NCBI GenBank assembly: GCA_009937505.1
Contig: JAACFJ010000007.1
Span: 1 to 35,932 of the forward strand
Length of the DNA stretch: 35,932 nt
Direction: 5' to 3'
DNA from: Gammaproteobacteria bacterium
GTDB taxonomy: Bacteria; Pseudomonadota; Gammaproteobacteria; Steroidobacterales; Woeseiaceae
A model generated the notes under the pieces. It was not told the DNA's origin. It ran no database searches and worked only from the letters and a program-made list of their open reading frames with translations. The translations under genes and the position numbers were made by a program. Below, piece after piece: positions 25,217 through 32,823 of the stretch; the first letter of the stretch is position 1, and each line of letters opens with the position of its first letter.

Positions 25217-26602
25217 ATGAACTCACCCAAGCCGAGGCTTACACAGGGACCTGTCGGCGGGCACCTGGTCGACATGACTGTGCCCGTGCTTCTCGGCATC
25301 GCGACGATGATGGCACAAGGCCTCGTCGACACGTGGTTCATCGGCAAAGTCGGTGACGCACAGCTCGCGGCTTTCAGCTTCGGGTTTCCCATTCTCATGA
25401 TCGTCACCAGCGTTGCGATCGGGCTGGGGGCGGGCACGTCCTCGGTCGTGGCTCGCGCGATCGGCGCGGACGATCAACACCGGGCGCGGCGGCTGTCAAC
25501 CGACAGCCTGTTACTGTCTTTCCTGGTAACCGCGATCATCAGCGCGATCGGCATTCTCACGATCGGACCGCTGTTTCGATTGCTCGGCGCCCCCGACGAG
25601 TTGATGCCGCTGATCCGCGGCTTCATGACCATTCTGTACATGGGCGTGCCGTTCATCGTCGTCGGGATGGTGGGCATGGCAAGCATGCGGGCCACCGGAG
25701 ATACGCGCCTGCCCAGTATGCTGATGATTCTTGCAGCAGTGCTCAACGTCATCCTCGACCCGATACTGATCTTCGGCGTGGGGCCGCTGCCGGCGATGGG
25801 GCTGAACGGTGCCGCGATGGCGGCATTACTTGCGCGCGCCTCGATCTTTGTCGGCACGCTTTACCTGATGCGGCACCGCCTGGACATGGTGACTTTCGAC
25901 AAGCCCGACCCGGGCGAGTTGCGGCGGTCGTGGCGGGACATCCTGCACGTCGGCATACCCGCTGCCGGCACCAACGTCATCGTGCCGGTTGGCGCGGCCG
26001 TCGTTACCGCCATGATCGCGCGCTTCGGCCCGGACGCGGTTGCCGGTTTCGGCGTTGCAAGCCGCATCGAGTCGATGATGCTGGTCATGTACTACGCCTT
26101 GTCCGCGATTATCGGGCCCTTCGTCGGGCAGAATTTCTCCGCCGGAAAGGAGGACCGCATCCTGCGCGCGCTATGGCTCTGCACAGCGTTCTGCATCGGC
26201 AGCGGGCTCGTCATTGCGGGCCTGCTTGCGTCGATGTCCGGCTGGCTTCCCGGCCTCTTCAGCGACAGCGAGAGTGTCCGGGACGTTACGTCCATGTTTC
26301 TCTGGCTCGTGCCGGTCAGCTATGGGACCTACGGCATGGTCATGGTGATGAACGCGTCCTTCAATGGCCTCGGTTATCCGATGCCGGGCGTGATCATCAG
26401 TGTCTGCCGGATAGCCGTGCTCTATATCCCGGCCGCACTCATCGCGATGCGGTTTTTCGATATCGCCGGCATTTTCGCCGCCTATGCGATTGCAAATATC
26501 GTTTCGGGACTCGGCGCATACGCCTGGGCGCGTAGCGCCGTTCGCCACCGCTGCGCCGAGGAGGCGGTGCTGCGTAAAGCCCCAGCGGAGGTCCGGCCGT
26601 GA
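25217..26602 (+). CDS. MATE-family efflux transporter
   Basis: A 461-residue inner-membrane antiporter with about twelve helices. The family pattern is clear: GHLVDMTVPVLLGIATMMAQGLVDTWFIGKVGDAQLAAFSFGFPI, then MVGMASMRATGDTRLPSMLMILAAVLNVILDPILIFGVGPLPAMGLNGAAMA, and the second half starting HVGIPAAGTNVIVPVGAAVVTAMIA with VAGFGVASRIESMM. The motifs place it in the MATE branch with DinF/MepA-like proteins rather than with the NorM-like gene at 1984. The ATG follows a short divergent promoter. The VOC gene starts inside its stop codon (GTGA), implying coupled translation and perhaps a joint resistance function (inference). Substrate unknown. Confidence 0.93.
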   Translation: MNSPKPRLTQGPVGGHLVDMTVPVLLGIATMMAQGLVDTWFIGKVGDAQLAAFSFGFPILMIVTSVAIGLGAGTSSVVARAIGADDQHRARRLSTDSLLLSFLVTAIISAIGILTIGPLFRLLGAPDELMPLIRGFMTILYMGVPFIVVGMVGMASMRATGDTRLPSMLMILAAVLNVILDPILIFGVGPLPAMGLNGAAMAALLARASIFVGTLYLMRHRLDMVTFDKPDPGELRRSWRDILHVGIPAAGTNVIVPVGAAVVTAMIARFGPDAVAGFGVASRIESMMLVMYYALSAIIGPFVGQNFSAGKEDRILRALWLCTAFCIGSGLVIAGLLASMSGWLPGLFSDSESVRDVTSMFLWLVPVSYGTYGMVMVMNASFNGLGYPMPGVIISVCRIAVLYIPAALIAMRFFDIAGIFAAYAIANIVSGLGAYAWARSAVRHRCAEEAVLRKAPAEVRP

Positions 26603-27015
26603 CTATCCGCATCCGCGAGATCGACCATATCGTGCTTCGTGTGAGCGACCTCGATCGCATGCTCGAGTTCTATTGCGAAGTACTCGGCTGCAGCATCGAT
26701 CGGCGCAAGGATGCTATCGGGCTCATCCAGCTACGTGCCGGCCGTTCGCTCGTCGATCTTGTTCCTGTCGACGGAGAGCTTGGCCGCGCGGGCGGCGCCG
26801 CGCCCGGGCGCGAAGGACGCAACATGGATCATCTCTGTTTTCGTCTCGAGACATTCGACGAAGCGTCGATCGTCGAACACCTGGAAGGCCACGGTGTCGA
26901 TGCCGGCCGGGTGACTTCCCGTTACGGCGCCGAGGGCCAGGGCCCCTCCATGTATATCAGCGACCCGGAAGGCAACATTGTCGAATTAAAAGGCCCGCCG
27001 AACCCGGATCCTTAG
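26599..27015 (+). CDS. VOC family protein (glyoxalase/bleomycin-resistance/dioxygenase fold)
   Basis: A 138-residue protein with the vicinal-oxygen-chelate fold. The first module starts IREIDHIVLRVSDLDRMLEFYCEVLGC; the second starts NMDHLCFRLETFDEASIVEHL and ends MYISDPEGNIVELKG. Candidate metal ligands are His10, His78 and Glu129. Such proteins act as glyoxalases, ring-cleaving dioxygenases or drug-binding resistance proteins; the specific activity is not visible. The GTG start overlaps the MATE stop by four bases, so a joint detoxification role with the pump is plausible. Its TAG stop is the first triplet of the REP-like element that follows. Confidence 0.92.
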   Translation: MTIRIREIDHIVLRVSDLDRMLEFYCEVLGCSIDRRKDAIGLIQLRAGRSLVDLVPVDGELGRAGGAAPGREGRNMDHLCFRLETFDEASIVEHLEGHGVDAGRVTSRYGAEGQGPSMYISDPEGNIVELKGPPNPDP

Positions 27016-27062
27016 GAGCGTGCCTCGGCGCGCGAACGGTCGCGCCTCAAGAAACGCTCCTA
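27013..27062. repeat. Head-to-head pair of REP-like units forming the whole intergenic space and both stop codons
   Basis: Two 25-nt units lie back to back in opposite orientation, 27013-27037 and 27038-27062, without any base between them. Each starts TAGGAGCGT and carries a GCGCGA core; each matches the unit at 9927-9951 at 20 of 25 positions. The outer arms pair (TAGGAGCGT with ACGCTCCTA). The first three bases of each unit, TAG, are the stop codons of the two converging genes. The structure may also act as a bidirectional transcript end. Confidence 0.85.
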
Positions 27063-28376
27063 CGGCAGTGTTGGAAGTACGCTTCGGCGGTAGCCGAAGT
27101 GCATGCCGACGCCGCGACTTGCCAGGAACAGCAGGAAGGCGAGCCAGAGACCGTCGTTGCCGAGCGGCTGCAGCACAAACCAGACCGGAATGAACACGGC
27201 GAACGCAGAGAACACCATGATGTTCCGCATCTCACGGGCGCGCGTTGCACCGACGTACACGCCGTCGTAGAGAAACGACCAGACGGAAACCAGCGGCGAG
27301 ACGATCATCCAGGGCAAGTAGCGCAAGGTCGTCTCGCGGACCGCCGGCAGATCCGTCAGCACGTTGATGAGCTGCGGCCCGAGGAACAGGTACGCGGCAC
27401 TGAACCCGGCGGCGAAGATCAGGGACCACTTGAGGCACAGGGTGACGGAACGTTCGAGCACATCCCGCCGCTGCTGGCCAACCGCCTTGCCGACGAGGGC
27501 TTCGGCGGCATGCGCAAGCCCGTCGAGGCCAAAGGCCGTAAGGTTCTGCAGCTGCATCAGTATCGCGTTCGCGGCGAGGATCAGCCCGCCCATGCGCGTA
27601 CCCTGCGCCGTGACGAAGGCGATCGTGAACATCAGCGCCATGGTTCGCACGAACAGGTTGGCGTTGATCGAAAAAAACGCCGCGTACTCGCGAAAATTGA
27701 CGAACTTTTCCATTGGCCAGTGACCGCTGCGCTTGCGGAGTTCCCGTGCGGCAAAGTAAAGCGCCACCCCGAGCCCGGTGTACTCGGCGAAGACGGACGC
27801 GAGCGCCACGCCGTCGACCTTCATCCCCAGGACGAGTACGAACAGGAGATCGAGCACGATGTTGGTCAGGTTGATGGTCAGGAAGATGACCAGCGGTACG
27901 CGCGCGTTCTGCAGACCGAGGAACCAGCCGATCATTACGAAGTTGGCGAGCGTACCGGGGGCACTCCAGATGCGGATGGAAAAATATTCGAGGGCATATT
28001 CCCGAAGGGCCCCGTTTGCGCCGAGCAGTTTCATCGCGACCTGGCCGACGGGCCACTGCAGGAAAATTACGGTCAGGGCGATCAGCTGTGCAACGATGAG
28101 CGCCTGGCCGAGGGATACGCGCAAGCCGTCGAAATCATCGGCGCCAAAACGCTGGGCCGCTATACCGGTCGTGCCCATGCGCAGGAAGTTAACGCCGGTA
28201 TACAGGAAGCTGAAAATCGTGCCGCCGATGGCGACGGCCCCGAGGTAGACGGGACTATCGAGATGACCGACAACGCCGGTATCCACCATGCCGAGCAGCG
28301 GCACCGAGATATTCGACAGAATCATCGGCGCGGCGATGCGCCATACGTCACGGTCGCGCGGCAACTCGATCGCCAT
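27060..28376 (-). CDS. MATE-family transporter of the DinF type
   Basis: A 438-residue inner-membrane MATE protein resembling DinF. It starts MAIELPRDRDVWRIAAPMILSNISVPLLGMVDTGVVGHLDSPVYLGAVAIGG; the DTGVVGHL motif and TNIVLDLLFVLVLGMKVDGVALASVFAEY are typical of DinF. Further support comes from LTAFGLDGLAHAAEALVGKAVG and YDGVYVGATRAREMRN in the second half. In E. coli dinF follows lexA and is SOS-linked; there is no lexA here, so no such regulation is implied. The ATG at 28376 is preferred over a TTG one codon upstream. The stop is supplied by the REP-like element. It lies 13 bp downstream of the DUF962 gene, so the two form an operon. Confidence 0.9.
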   Translation of the reverse strand: MAIELPRDRDVWRIAAPMILSNISVPLLGMVDTGVVGHLDSPVYLGAVAIGGTIFSFLYTGVNFLRMGTTGIAAQRFGADDFDGLRVSLGQALIVAQLIALTVIFLQWPVGQVAMKLLGANGALREYALEYFSIRIWSAPGTLANFVMIGWFLGLQNARVPLVIFLTINLTNIVLDLLFVLVLGMKVDGVALASVFAEYTGLGVALYFAARELRKRSGHWPMEKFVNFREYAAFFSINANLFVRTMALMFTIAFVTAQGTRMGGLILAANAILMQLQNLTAFGLDGLAHAAEALVGKAVGQQRRDVLERSVTLCLKWSLIFAAGFSAAYLFLGPQLINVLTDLPAVRETTLRYLPWMIVSPLVSVWSFLYDGVYVGATRAREMRNIMVFSAFAVFIPVWFVLQPLGNDGLWLAFLLFLASRGVGMHFGYRRSVLPTLP

Positions 28377-28389
28377 CAAGACGTGACGC

Positions 28390-28857
28390 TCAGAACGGTA
28401 TGCCGAGCCGCCGGTACAGCACGGAGAGCAGCCACGCCGGACCGATCATCATGAGCTGCAGGTCCTTCAGGACCGGACCCGGGCCCGGCTCGTTGCGGTG
28501 ACCGAGCCACAGGCCGATCGTGCCACCGACCAGCAGGCCACCAGCGACGTGCGGGTGCGAATAGAGCGACTGCTCCAGCCACAACTGAATTGCAGCGACG
28601 CCAAGGATGAACGGCAACATACCGATCGCGATCGGTAGCGAGATGATGAAGTAGTAAACGGCGGCCGCCATCAGGAACGCGCTGCCCCAGTTCAGCAGCG
28701 GTGATATTTCGTAGAACTGGGCCGGCACCGGCAACGACCAGAGTAAACCGACGGTCCCCGTAACGACCATCGGAACGGCGATCCAGTAGAGCACCGGGTA
28801 GGTAAGGTTCTCGTGGGTCTCGCCGTAGCGCTCGAGCCAACCGTCGCTATCAGTCAT
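28390..28857 (-). CDS. DUF962/Mpo1-like membrane protein
   Basis: A 155-residue membrane protein with about four helices. The N-terminal block WLERYGETHENLTYPVLYWIAVPMVVTGTVGLLW matches the DUF962 family, whose yeast member Mpo1 is a 2-hydroxy fatty acid dioxygenase. His15 of the first motif is present. A second conserved His that I recall in this block appears to be Tyr24 here (VLYWIAVP), so catalytic identity with Mpo1 is uncertain. Later HPHVAGGLLVGGTIGLWLGHRNE supplies further histidines. It is the first gene of the unit with the DinF-like pump and is divergent from the OmpA-type lipoprotein gene across 120 bp. Confidence 0.8.
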   Translation of the reverse strand: MTDSDGWLERYGETHENLTYPVLYWIAVPMVVTGTVGLLWSLPVPAQFYEISPLLNWGSAFLMAAAVYYFIISLPIAIGMLPFILGVAAIQLWLEQSLYSHPHVAGGLLVGGTIGLWLGHRNEPGPGPVLKDLQLMMIGPAWLLSVLYRRLGIPF

Positions 28858-28913
28858 CGCTGTTTCCGCATCCTGGGCAGTATTTGACCATAAACGCAGC
28901 CATTAAGTGTGCG

Positions 28914-28942
28914 TTCAGTCACGGAGCGCTACAATTCATAAT
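28914..28942 (+). promoter_or_regulatory. Putative sigma-70 promoter of the OmpA-type lipoprotein gene
   Basis: TTCAGT (28914-28919), 17 bases, then CATAAT (28937-28942), 35 bases before the ATG at 28978, with GGGAG as ribosome site. The -10 box matches five of six consensus bases, the -35 box three of six. Confidence 0.4.
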
Positions 28943-28977
28943 GTAAACTCATGTGAGGATTTCAGGGAGATTTCGCT

Positions 28978-29655
28978 ATGGGCAGCAAGACGAGAAAATC
29001 CTTATTCGCGATTGCGGGCATTGCCGCGATTCTTAGTGGCTGTGAGACGCTCGACCCCTATACCGGGGAGTCGGAGACCAGCAAGGCGACGAAAGGCGCG
29101 CTCATCGGGGCCGCGGCCGGCGCTGTAGCTGGCCTGATGTCGGGCGATGATGCGGTGGAGCGCCGGCAGCACGCGCTGATTGGCGCAGGCATAGGCGCCC
29201 TGGCGGGCGGTGCAGTCGGGAATTACATGGACCGGCAGGAAGCCGAGCTTCGGGCCGAACTGCAGGGAACTGGTGTCAGCGTCACGCGGATGGGTGACAA
29301 CATCACGTTGAACATGCCGGGCAACGTCACGTTCGATACGGACAGTGCCGCGTTGAGGCCTCAGTTTTTCGGTGTGCTGAACTCGGTAGGCAAAGTGTTG
29401 ACGGAGTACGACAAGACCGTCGTCGAGGTCGCTGGCCACACGGACAGCACCGGCAGCGATTCGCATAACATGGCGTTGTCGCAGCGCCGTGCAAATACCG
29501 TCGGCGAATACCTCTACACGCAGGACATCATGGACCAGCGGATCATAACGGTGGGCATGGGCGAGCATCATCCAATCGCCGACAATTCGACGCCGGAGGG
29601 CCGTCAGCTCAACCGGCGCGTCGAGATCACGCTGGTACCCGTCACCGCGGGCTGA
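28978..29655 (+). CDS. OmpA-family lipoprotein with glycine-zipper (YiaD-like)
   Basis: A 225-residue outer-membrane lipoprotein. The signal sequence ends in LSGC with lipidated Cys22. A glycine-zipper segment follows (ATKGALIGAAAGAVAGLMSG, then HALIGAGIGALAGGAVGNYMD, about residues 37-85). The C-terminal OmpA domain binds peptidoglycan: VTFDTDSAALRPQFFGVLNSVG, VEVAGHTDSTGSDSHNMALSQRRANTVGEYL and NRRVEITLVP. The order lipobox, glycine zipper, OmpA domain matches YiaD. It probably links the outer membrane to the cell wall. It is not the OmpA-type partner (PdsO) of the sortase system, which it neither adjoins nor resembles in architecture. The gene stands alone with its own promoter. Confidence 0.93.
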   Translation: MGSKTRKSLFAIAGIAAILSGCETLDPYTGESETSKATKGALIGAAAGAVAGLMSGDDAVERRQHALIGAGIGALAGGAVGNYMDRQEAELRAELQGTGVSVTRMGDNITLNMPGNVTFDTDSAALRPQFFGVLNSVGKVLTEYDKTVVEVAGHTDSTGSDSHNMALSQRRANTVGEYLYTQDIMDQRIITVGMGEHHPIADNSTPEGRQLNRRVEITLVPVTAG

Positions 29656-29682
29656 ACGGTCGCTACAGAAACAGGGGAGCGC

Positions 29683-29702
29683 GCCAGCCAGGGATGGCTG
29701 GC
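29683..29702 (+). terminator. Hairpin after the OmpA-type lipoprotein gene
   Basis: GCCAGCC-agggat-GGCTGGC, 7-bp stem with a 6-base loop, 28 bases past the stop codon. No T tract follows, so it could be a REP-like palindrome or transcript-stabilising stem rather than an intrinsic terminator. Confidence 0.4.
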
Positions 29703-29744
29703 ACCGCTTTCATCTTCTGCCCAAGAACAACAAGAAGGGCGCTT

Positions 29745-30062
29745 ATGCGATCAGCCTATACGAAGGCCGACACGGGCCGGTGGATCGAAGATACAGGGTT
29801 CGTCCGGCGCCTGTTGTCGGATGACGACGACGGATCGCGGCACCAGCGCTTCGTTATCCAGTCGAGCAATAAGCAGACGCTCCTGATTGCTCACAACATC
29901 GAACTTGCAGACCGGATTCCGCTTTCGCTCGGCGACCGGGTCCACTTCCGCGGCATGTACGAATGGAACGATCTCGGCGGCCTGGTGCACTGGACGCACC
30001 ACGATCCACTGGGCGAGGAGGATGGTGGCTGGATAAGGTATCGGCGCAAGGTCTACGCTTAG
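29745..30062 (+). CDS. DUF3465 domain protein without signal peptide
   Basis: A 105-residue OB-fold-like protein. GSRHQRFVIQSSNKQTLLIAHNIELADRIPLSLGDRVHFRGMYEWNDLGGLVHWTHHDP is the diagnostic DUF3465 block. Most members I recall are secreted, with an N-terminal signal; here the ATG at 29745 (AAGAAGGG at good spacing) gives MRSAYTKADTGRW with no signal sequence. An upstream in-frame ATG at 29694 sits inside the hairpin and adds no convincing signal peptide. The protein may be cytoplasmic, or the N-terminus may have been lost. Function unknown. A small stem (30062-30080) abuts its stop and precedes the convergent carrier gene. Confidence 0.82.
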   Translation: MRSAYTKADTGRWIEDTGFVRRLLSDDDDGSRHQRFVIQSSNKQTLLIAHNIELADRIPLSLGDRVHFRGMYEWNDLGGLVHWTHHDPLGEEDGGWIRYRRKVYA

Positions 30063-30098
30063 CAGGTCAACTTCACCTGCACCATCGAGCGACACGAA

Positions 30099-31505
30099 CT
30101 ACGACACCAGTCCGACCGCCTCTCCGAAGTGAATGGACAGCACAAGGAAGACCGCTGCAAGCACGAGAATTTTTACCATCAACGGCGCCACGAAGCGGAA
30201 CCAGGCCGTGTATGGCACCTTACCCAGTGCCAGCGCGCCCATGACCAACGCGCTGGTCGGTACGATCATGTTGGTAAAGCCATCGCCAAACTGGAACGCG
30301 AGCACGGCCGTCTGCTGCGGTACACCGGTCAGTGTCGCAATTGGCGACATGATCGGCATTGTCACGAACGCCTGCCCGGTACCCGACGGAATAAAGAGGT
30401 TCGTCAACGACTGCACGATCAACATGCCGATAGCCGCGACGTCAGCAGGAAAACCTTCGAGCGCGCTCGAGATCGACATGACGATCGAATCGATGATCTG
30501 GCCATCCTCGAGGACAACAGCGATCGCCCGGGCAAATCCGACGATCAATGCCGGTGCGGTCATCTTGGCGCAGCCCTCGAGGAATGTTCGGCTGATTTCC
30601 GCCGGCCCCATGCGCACGATTGCCGCCGATATCAGGCCAATGCCGAAGAAGATCGAGTTGAGTTCCATGATGAACCAACCGTGATTCGACGCACCCCAGA
30701 CGAAGAATGCGAGACCGAGGAAAAAGACGACCAGGATCGCGATGCGGCCGTTTGTCAGCTGGATATCATCAGGCGTCTCGAAACCCGAGCTGTAATCAAT
30801 GTCTGCAACGTAGCTGGCTGACGGGTCCCTCTGCACTTTCATCGCGTAGCGATACACGTGGTGAAATCCGAGCGCAAGAAAGGCCAGCATCATGACGAAT
30901 CGCGCTTCCCATCCCGACGTCAGCGTCACGCCCGCAATGTTCTGTGCAATCAATACACCGAACGGGTTGATGCCGGCGCAGCCCCAGCCGATTCCGTACG
31001 GCACCCACACCATGCCCATGGCGACGACTGCATCCATGCGCATGGCAAGGGTCATTGTCACGATGATCGGTATGAGCGGGACATACTCCTCCCCCATCCC
31101 GATGGTGAACGAGCCCACGCTGAACATCGCGAAGCACCCGAGTATCAATATCCATGGATTGTGACCGAGATGATGGACCGACCGGTGGAGTGCCGCATCG
31201 ACCGCCCCTGTTTTGCGCAGGACCTCTATGACTCCGCCGACGATGAAGATCAGGAAAATGATGTCCTGTGCATCGGCGAGGCCTTTCGTGACACCCTCGA
31301 GGAAGTGCCAGGCTGGCAGCGTAACCTCCTCATCCGGGCTGACTGTTTCATACGTGCCCGCTACAACCATCGATCGATTCGGGTTATCAGGGAATGGCTC
31401 ACGCTCGAAGGTGCCCTGTGGCACAACGTAGGACAGCAGTTGCGCAAAGATGATGAACCCGAAGATCAGTGCGAGCGAATCGATATTGATGCTGCGCTTC
31501 TGCAT
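30099..31505 (-). CDS. YfcC-like carrier (DcuC / C4-dicarboxylate anaerobic carrier superfamily)
   Basis: A 468-residue inner-membrane protein with 11-13 helices. It belongs to the YfcC family of the ion-transporter superfamily, members of which are proposed amino-acid or organic-acid transporters. It begins with one helix ending in SYVVPQGTFERE. It continues with the family block DIIFLIFIVGGVIEVLRKTGAVDAALHRSVHHLG, GSFTIGMGEEYVPLIPIIVTMTLAMRMDAVVAMGMVWVPYGIGWGCAGINPFGVLIAQNIAG, and the C-terminal SLTNLFIPSGTGQAFVTMPIMSPIATLTGVPQQTAVLAFQFGDGFTNMIVPTSALVMGALALG. Substrate not determinable. Its long leader (31506-31730) shows no gene and no confident promoter. It converges on the DUF3465 gene. 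Confidence 0.9.
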   Translation of the reverse strand: MQKRSINIDSLALIFGFIIFAQLLSYVVPQGTFEREPFPDNPNRSMVVAGTYETVSPDEEVTLPAWHFLEGVTKGLADAQDIIFLIFIVGGVIEVLRKTGAVDAALHRSVHHLGHNPWILILGCFAMFSVGSFTIGMGEEYVPLIPIIVTMTLAMRMDAVVAMGMVWVPYGIGWGCAGINPFGVLIAQNIAGVTLTSGWEARFVMMLAFLALGFHHVYRYAMKVQRDPSASYVADIDYSSGFETPDDIQLTNGRIAILVVFFLGLAFFVWGASNHGWFIMELNSIFFGIGLISAAIVRMGPAEISRTFLEGCAKMTAPALIVGFARAIAVVLEDGQIIDSIVMSISSALEGFPADVAAIGMLIVQSLTNLFIPSGTGQAFVTMPIMSPIATLTGVPQQTAVLAFQFGDGFTNMIVPTSALVMGALALGKVPYTAWFRFVAPLMVKILVLAAVFLVLSIHFGEAVGLVS

Positions 31506-31729
31506 GAATGGCGCCTTTATTCCTACTTATTCACGTGCATTTTGAGGAGACGAAATTCTATCGTGTCGGCGAGTCCGCTGGAACGAATAGTTAACCGGGA
31601 ATTCAGTTTTAGAGGCTGGCAGGAGGGTGTCTTGCGGAGCCGAGGTCATCGGGGCAAGGCGGGGGGTCCGGCCATCACCCGGCGGCACGGTGTGCCCGGA
31701 GTTCTGTTCAGGCAACGTTCGTCGCCACA

Positions 31730-31757
31730 AAAAAGCCGCTCAATCGAGCGGCTTTTT
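31730..31757 (-). terminator. Rho-independent terminator of rpoH
   Basis: A 12-bp stem (AAAAAGCCGCTC / GAGCGGCTTTTT) with loop AATC lies 20 bp past the rpoH stop codon at 31777. Read on the minus strand, a GC-rich stem runs into a T tract, the classical form. The A tract on the other arm makes it usable in both directions. Confidence 0.92.
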
Positions 31758-31776
31758 GCTGTTTCGATCGGTCAGC

Positions 31777-32640
31777 CTACAGGGCCATCGCCGATCGAAG
31801 CTTCTTGATTGCGTTGGCTTCGACCTGGCGGACGCGCTCCGCCGAGATGCCGTATTCATCAGCGAGATCGTGCAGCGTCCGCTTGTCCTCCGTCAGCCAG
31901 CGGCTCTCGATGATGTGCCGGCTGCGATCGTCGAGGGTCCTGATGGCGGCAGCCATGCGATCGGTCGCGTCTTCGTTGAAGTCCGCCGTCTCGACGAGCT
32001 TCGCGGGATCGGAGTTCGGGCTGGGCAGGTAAGCGGCCGGCGCAAACGCGCGCTCGTCATCGGCATCCGGTGCCGGATCGAAGATCGCGTCCCGTGCGTG
32101 AAGCCGCTTCTCCATCTCGGTGACTACCTCGGGGCTGACGCCAAGATCTGCAGCGACTGCCTGAGTTTCGTCGAACGTCAGCCATGAGAGATTCTTCTTC
32201 GCCTTGCGAAGATTGAAGAAGAGCTTGCGTTGCGCTTTCGTGGTCGCGACCTTGACGATGCGCCAGTTGCGCAGCACGAATTCGTGGATCTCGGCGCGAA
32301 TCCAGTGGACCGCAAATGACACGAGACGCACGTCGTAGCCGGGGTCGAAACGTTTCACGGCCTTCATGAGGCCGACGTTGCCTTCCTGGATCAGGTCGCT
32401 GAGCGGCAGGCCGTAGCCGGTGTAGCCTTTCGCAATGTGCACCACAAAGCGAAGGTGCGCGAGGACAAGTTCGCGTGCCGCATCAAGGTCATCTTCCTCA
32501 CGGAACCGGTTCGCGAGCGCCTGCTCATCTTCCTTGCTGAGCACAGGCACGGAACCGACCGCCTGGATATAGGCGTCGAGACTGCCGACCGGTCCGGCCA
32601 GCATCAGTTCCTGATTTCGAAGCGCTACAGCTGTGGTCAT
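31777..32640 (-). CDS. rpoH: RNA polymerase sigma-32 (heat-shock sigma factor)
   Basis: A 287-residue sigma-70-family factor that directs transcription of heat-shock genes. Region 2 (AHLRFVVHIAKGYTGYGLPLSDLIQEGNVGLMKAVKRFDP) is nearly that of E. coli sigma-32. The RpoH box, QRKLFFNLRK (residues 137-146), separates it from other sigma factors. Region 4 ends HDLADEYGISAERVRQVEANAIKKLRSA. The ATG at 32640 has AAGGAGAG at 7 bases. A CIRCE operator lies 28 bases before the start, so the HrcA repressor is likely to control it. A strong terminator follows the gene. It is downstream of ftsX on the same strand, the conserved gammaproteobacterial order. Confidence 0.98.
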   Translation of the reverse strand: MTTAVALRNQELMLAGPVGSLDAYIQAVGSVPVLSKEDEQALANRFREEDDLDAARELVLAHLRFVVHIAKGYTGYGLPLSDLIQEGNVGLMKAVKRFDPGYDVRLVSFAVHWIRAEIHEFVLRNWRIVKVATTKAQRKLFFNLRKAKKNLSWLTFDETQAVAADLGVSPEVVTEMEKRLHARDAIFDPAPDADDERAFAPAAYLPSPNSDPAKLVETADFNEDATDRMAAAIRTLDDRSRHIIESRWLTEDKRTLHDLADEYGISAERVRQVEANAIKKLRSAMAL

Positions 32641-32668
32641 TCAGTTCTCTCCTTGTGGGACGGCAATT

Positions 32669-32695
32669 TTAGCAGTCGACGTATTAGAGTGCTAA
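32669..32695. promoter_or_regulatory. CIRCE operator (HrcA binding site) in the rpoH leader
   Basis: TTAGCAGTC, nine bases (GACGTATTA), then GAGTGCTAA. This matches the CIRCE consensus TTAGCACTC-N9-GAGTGCTAA at 17 of 18 arm positions, with exact spacing. It lies 28 bases upstream of the rpoH ATG (minus strand) and 128 bases beyond the 3' end of ftsX, consistent with a repressor site at the rpoH promoter or leader. Confidence 0.88.
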
Positions 32696-32823
32696 CCAAA
32701 GCGAACGTTCCGCAAGGATGCCAGAATTTTTCCTTTTTAAAAGAGTAAGTTACAAATCGTTACGAAATGTTCGCCGGGCCCCGCCCCGTATGACGCAGCG
32801 CCGCATGCGCAGCCCGAAAACGG

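Noticed and set aside
26484-28454. A 656-codon plus-strand open frame running through the MATE, VOC and DinF-like region
   Set aside because: It is antisense or out of frame to three well-recognised genes, and its translation is rich in Arg, Asp, Glu and Gln with no fold. Long open shadows are expected in GC-rich DNA.
28978-29655. OmpA-type lipoprotein as the missing PdsO component of the sortase system
   Set aside because: It is 4.8 kb away behind unrelated genes and has the lipobox plus glycine-zipper layout of YiaD.
30062-30080. GCAGGT-caacttc-ACCTGC stem as terminator of the DUF3465 gene
   Set aside because: Only a 6-bp stem with no T tract; too weak to call.
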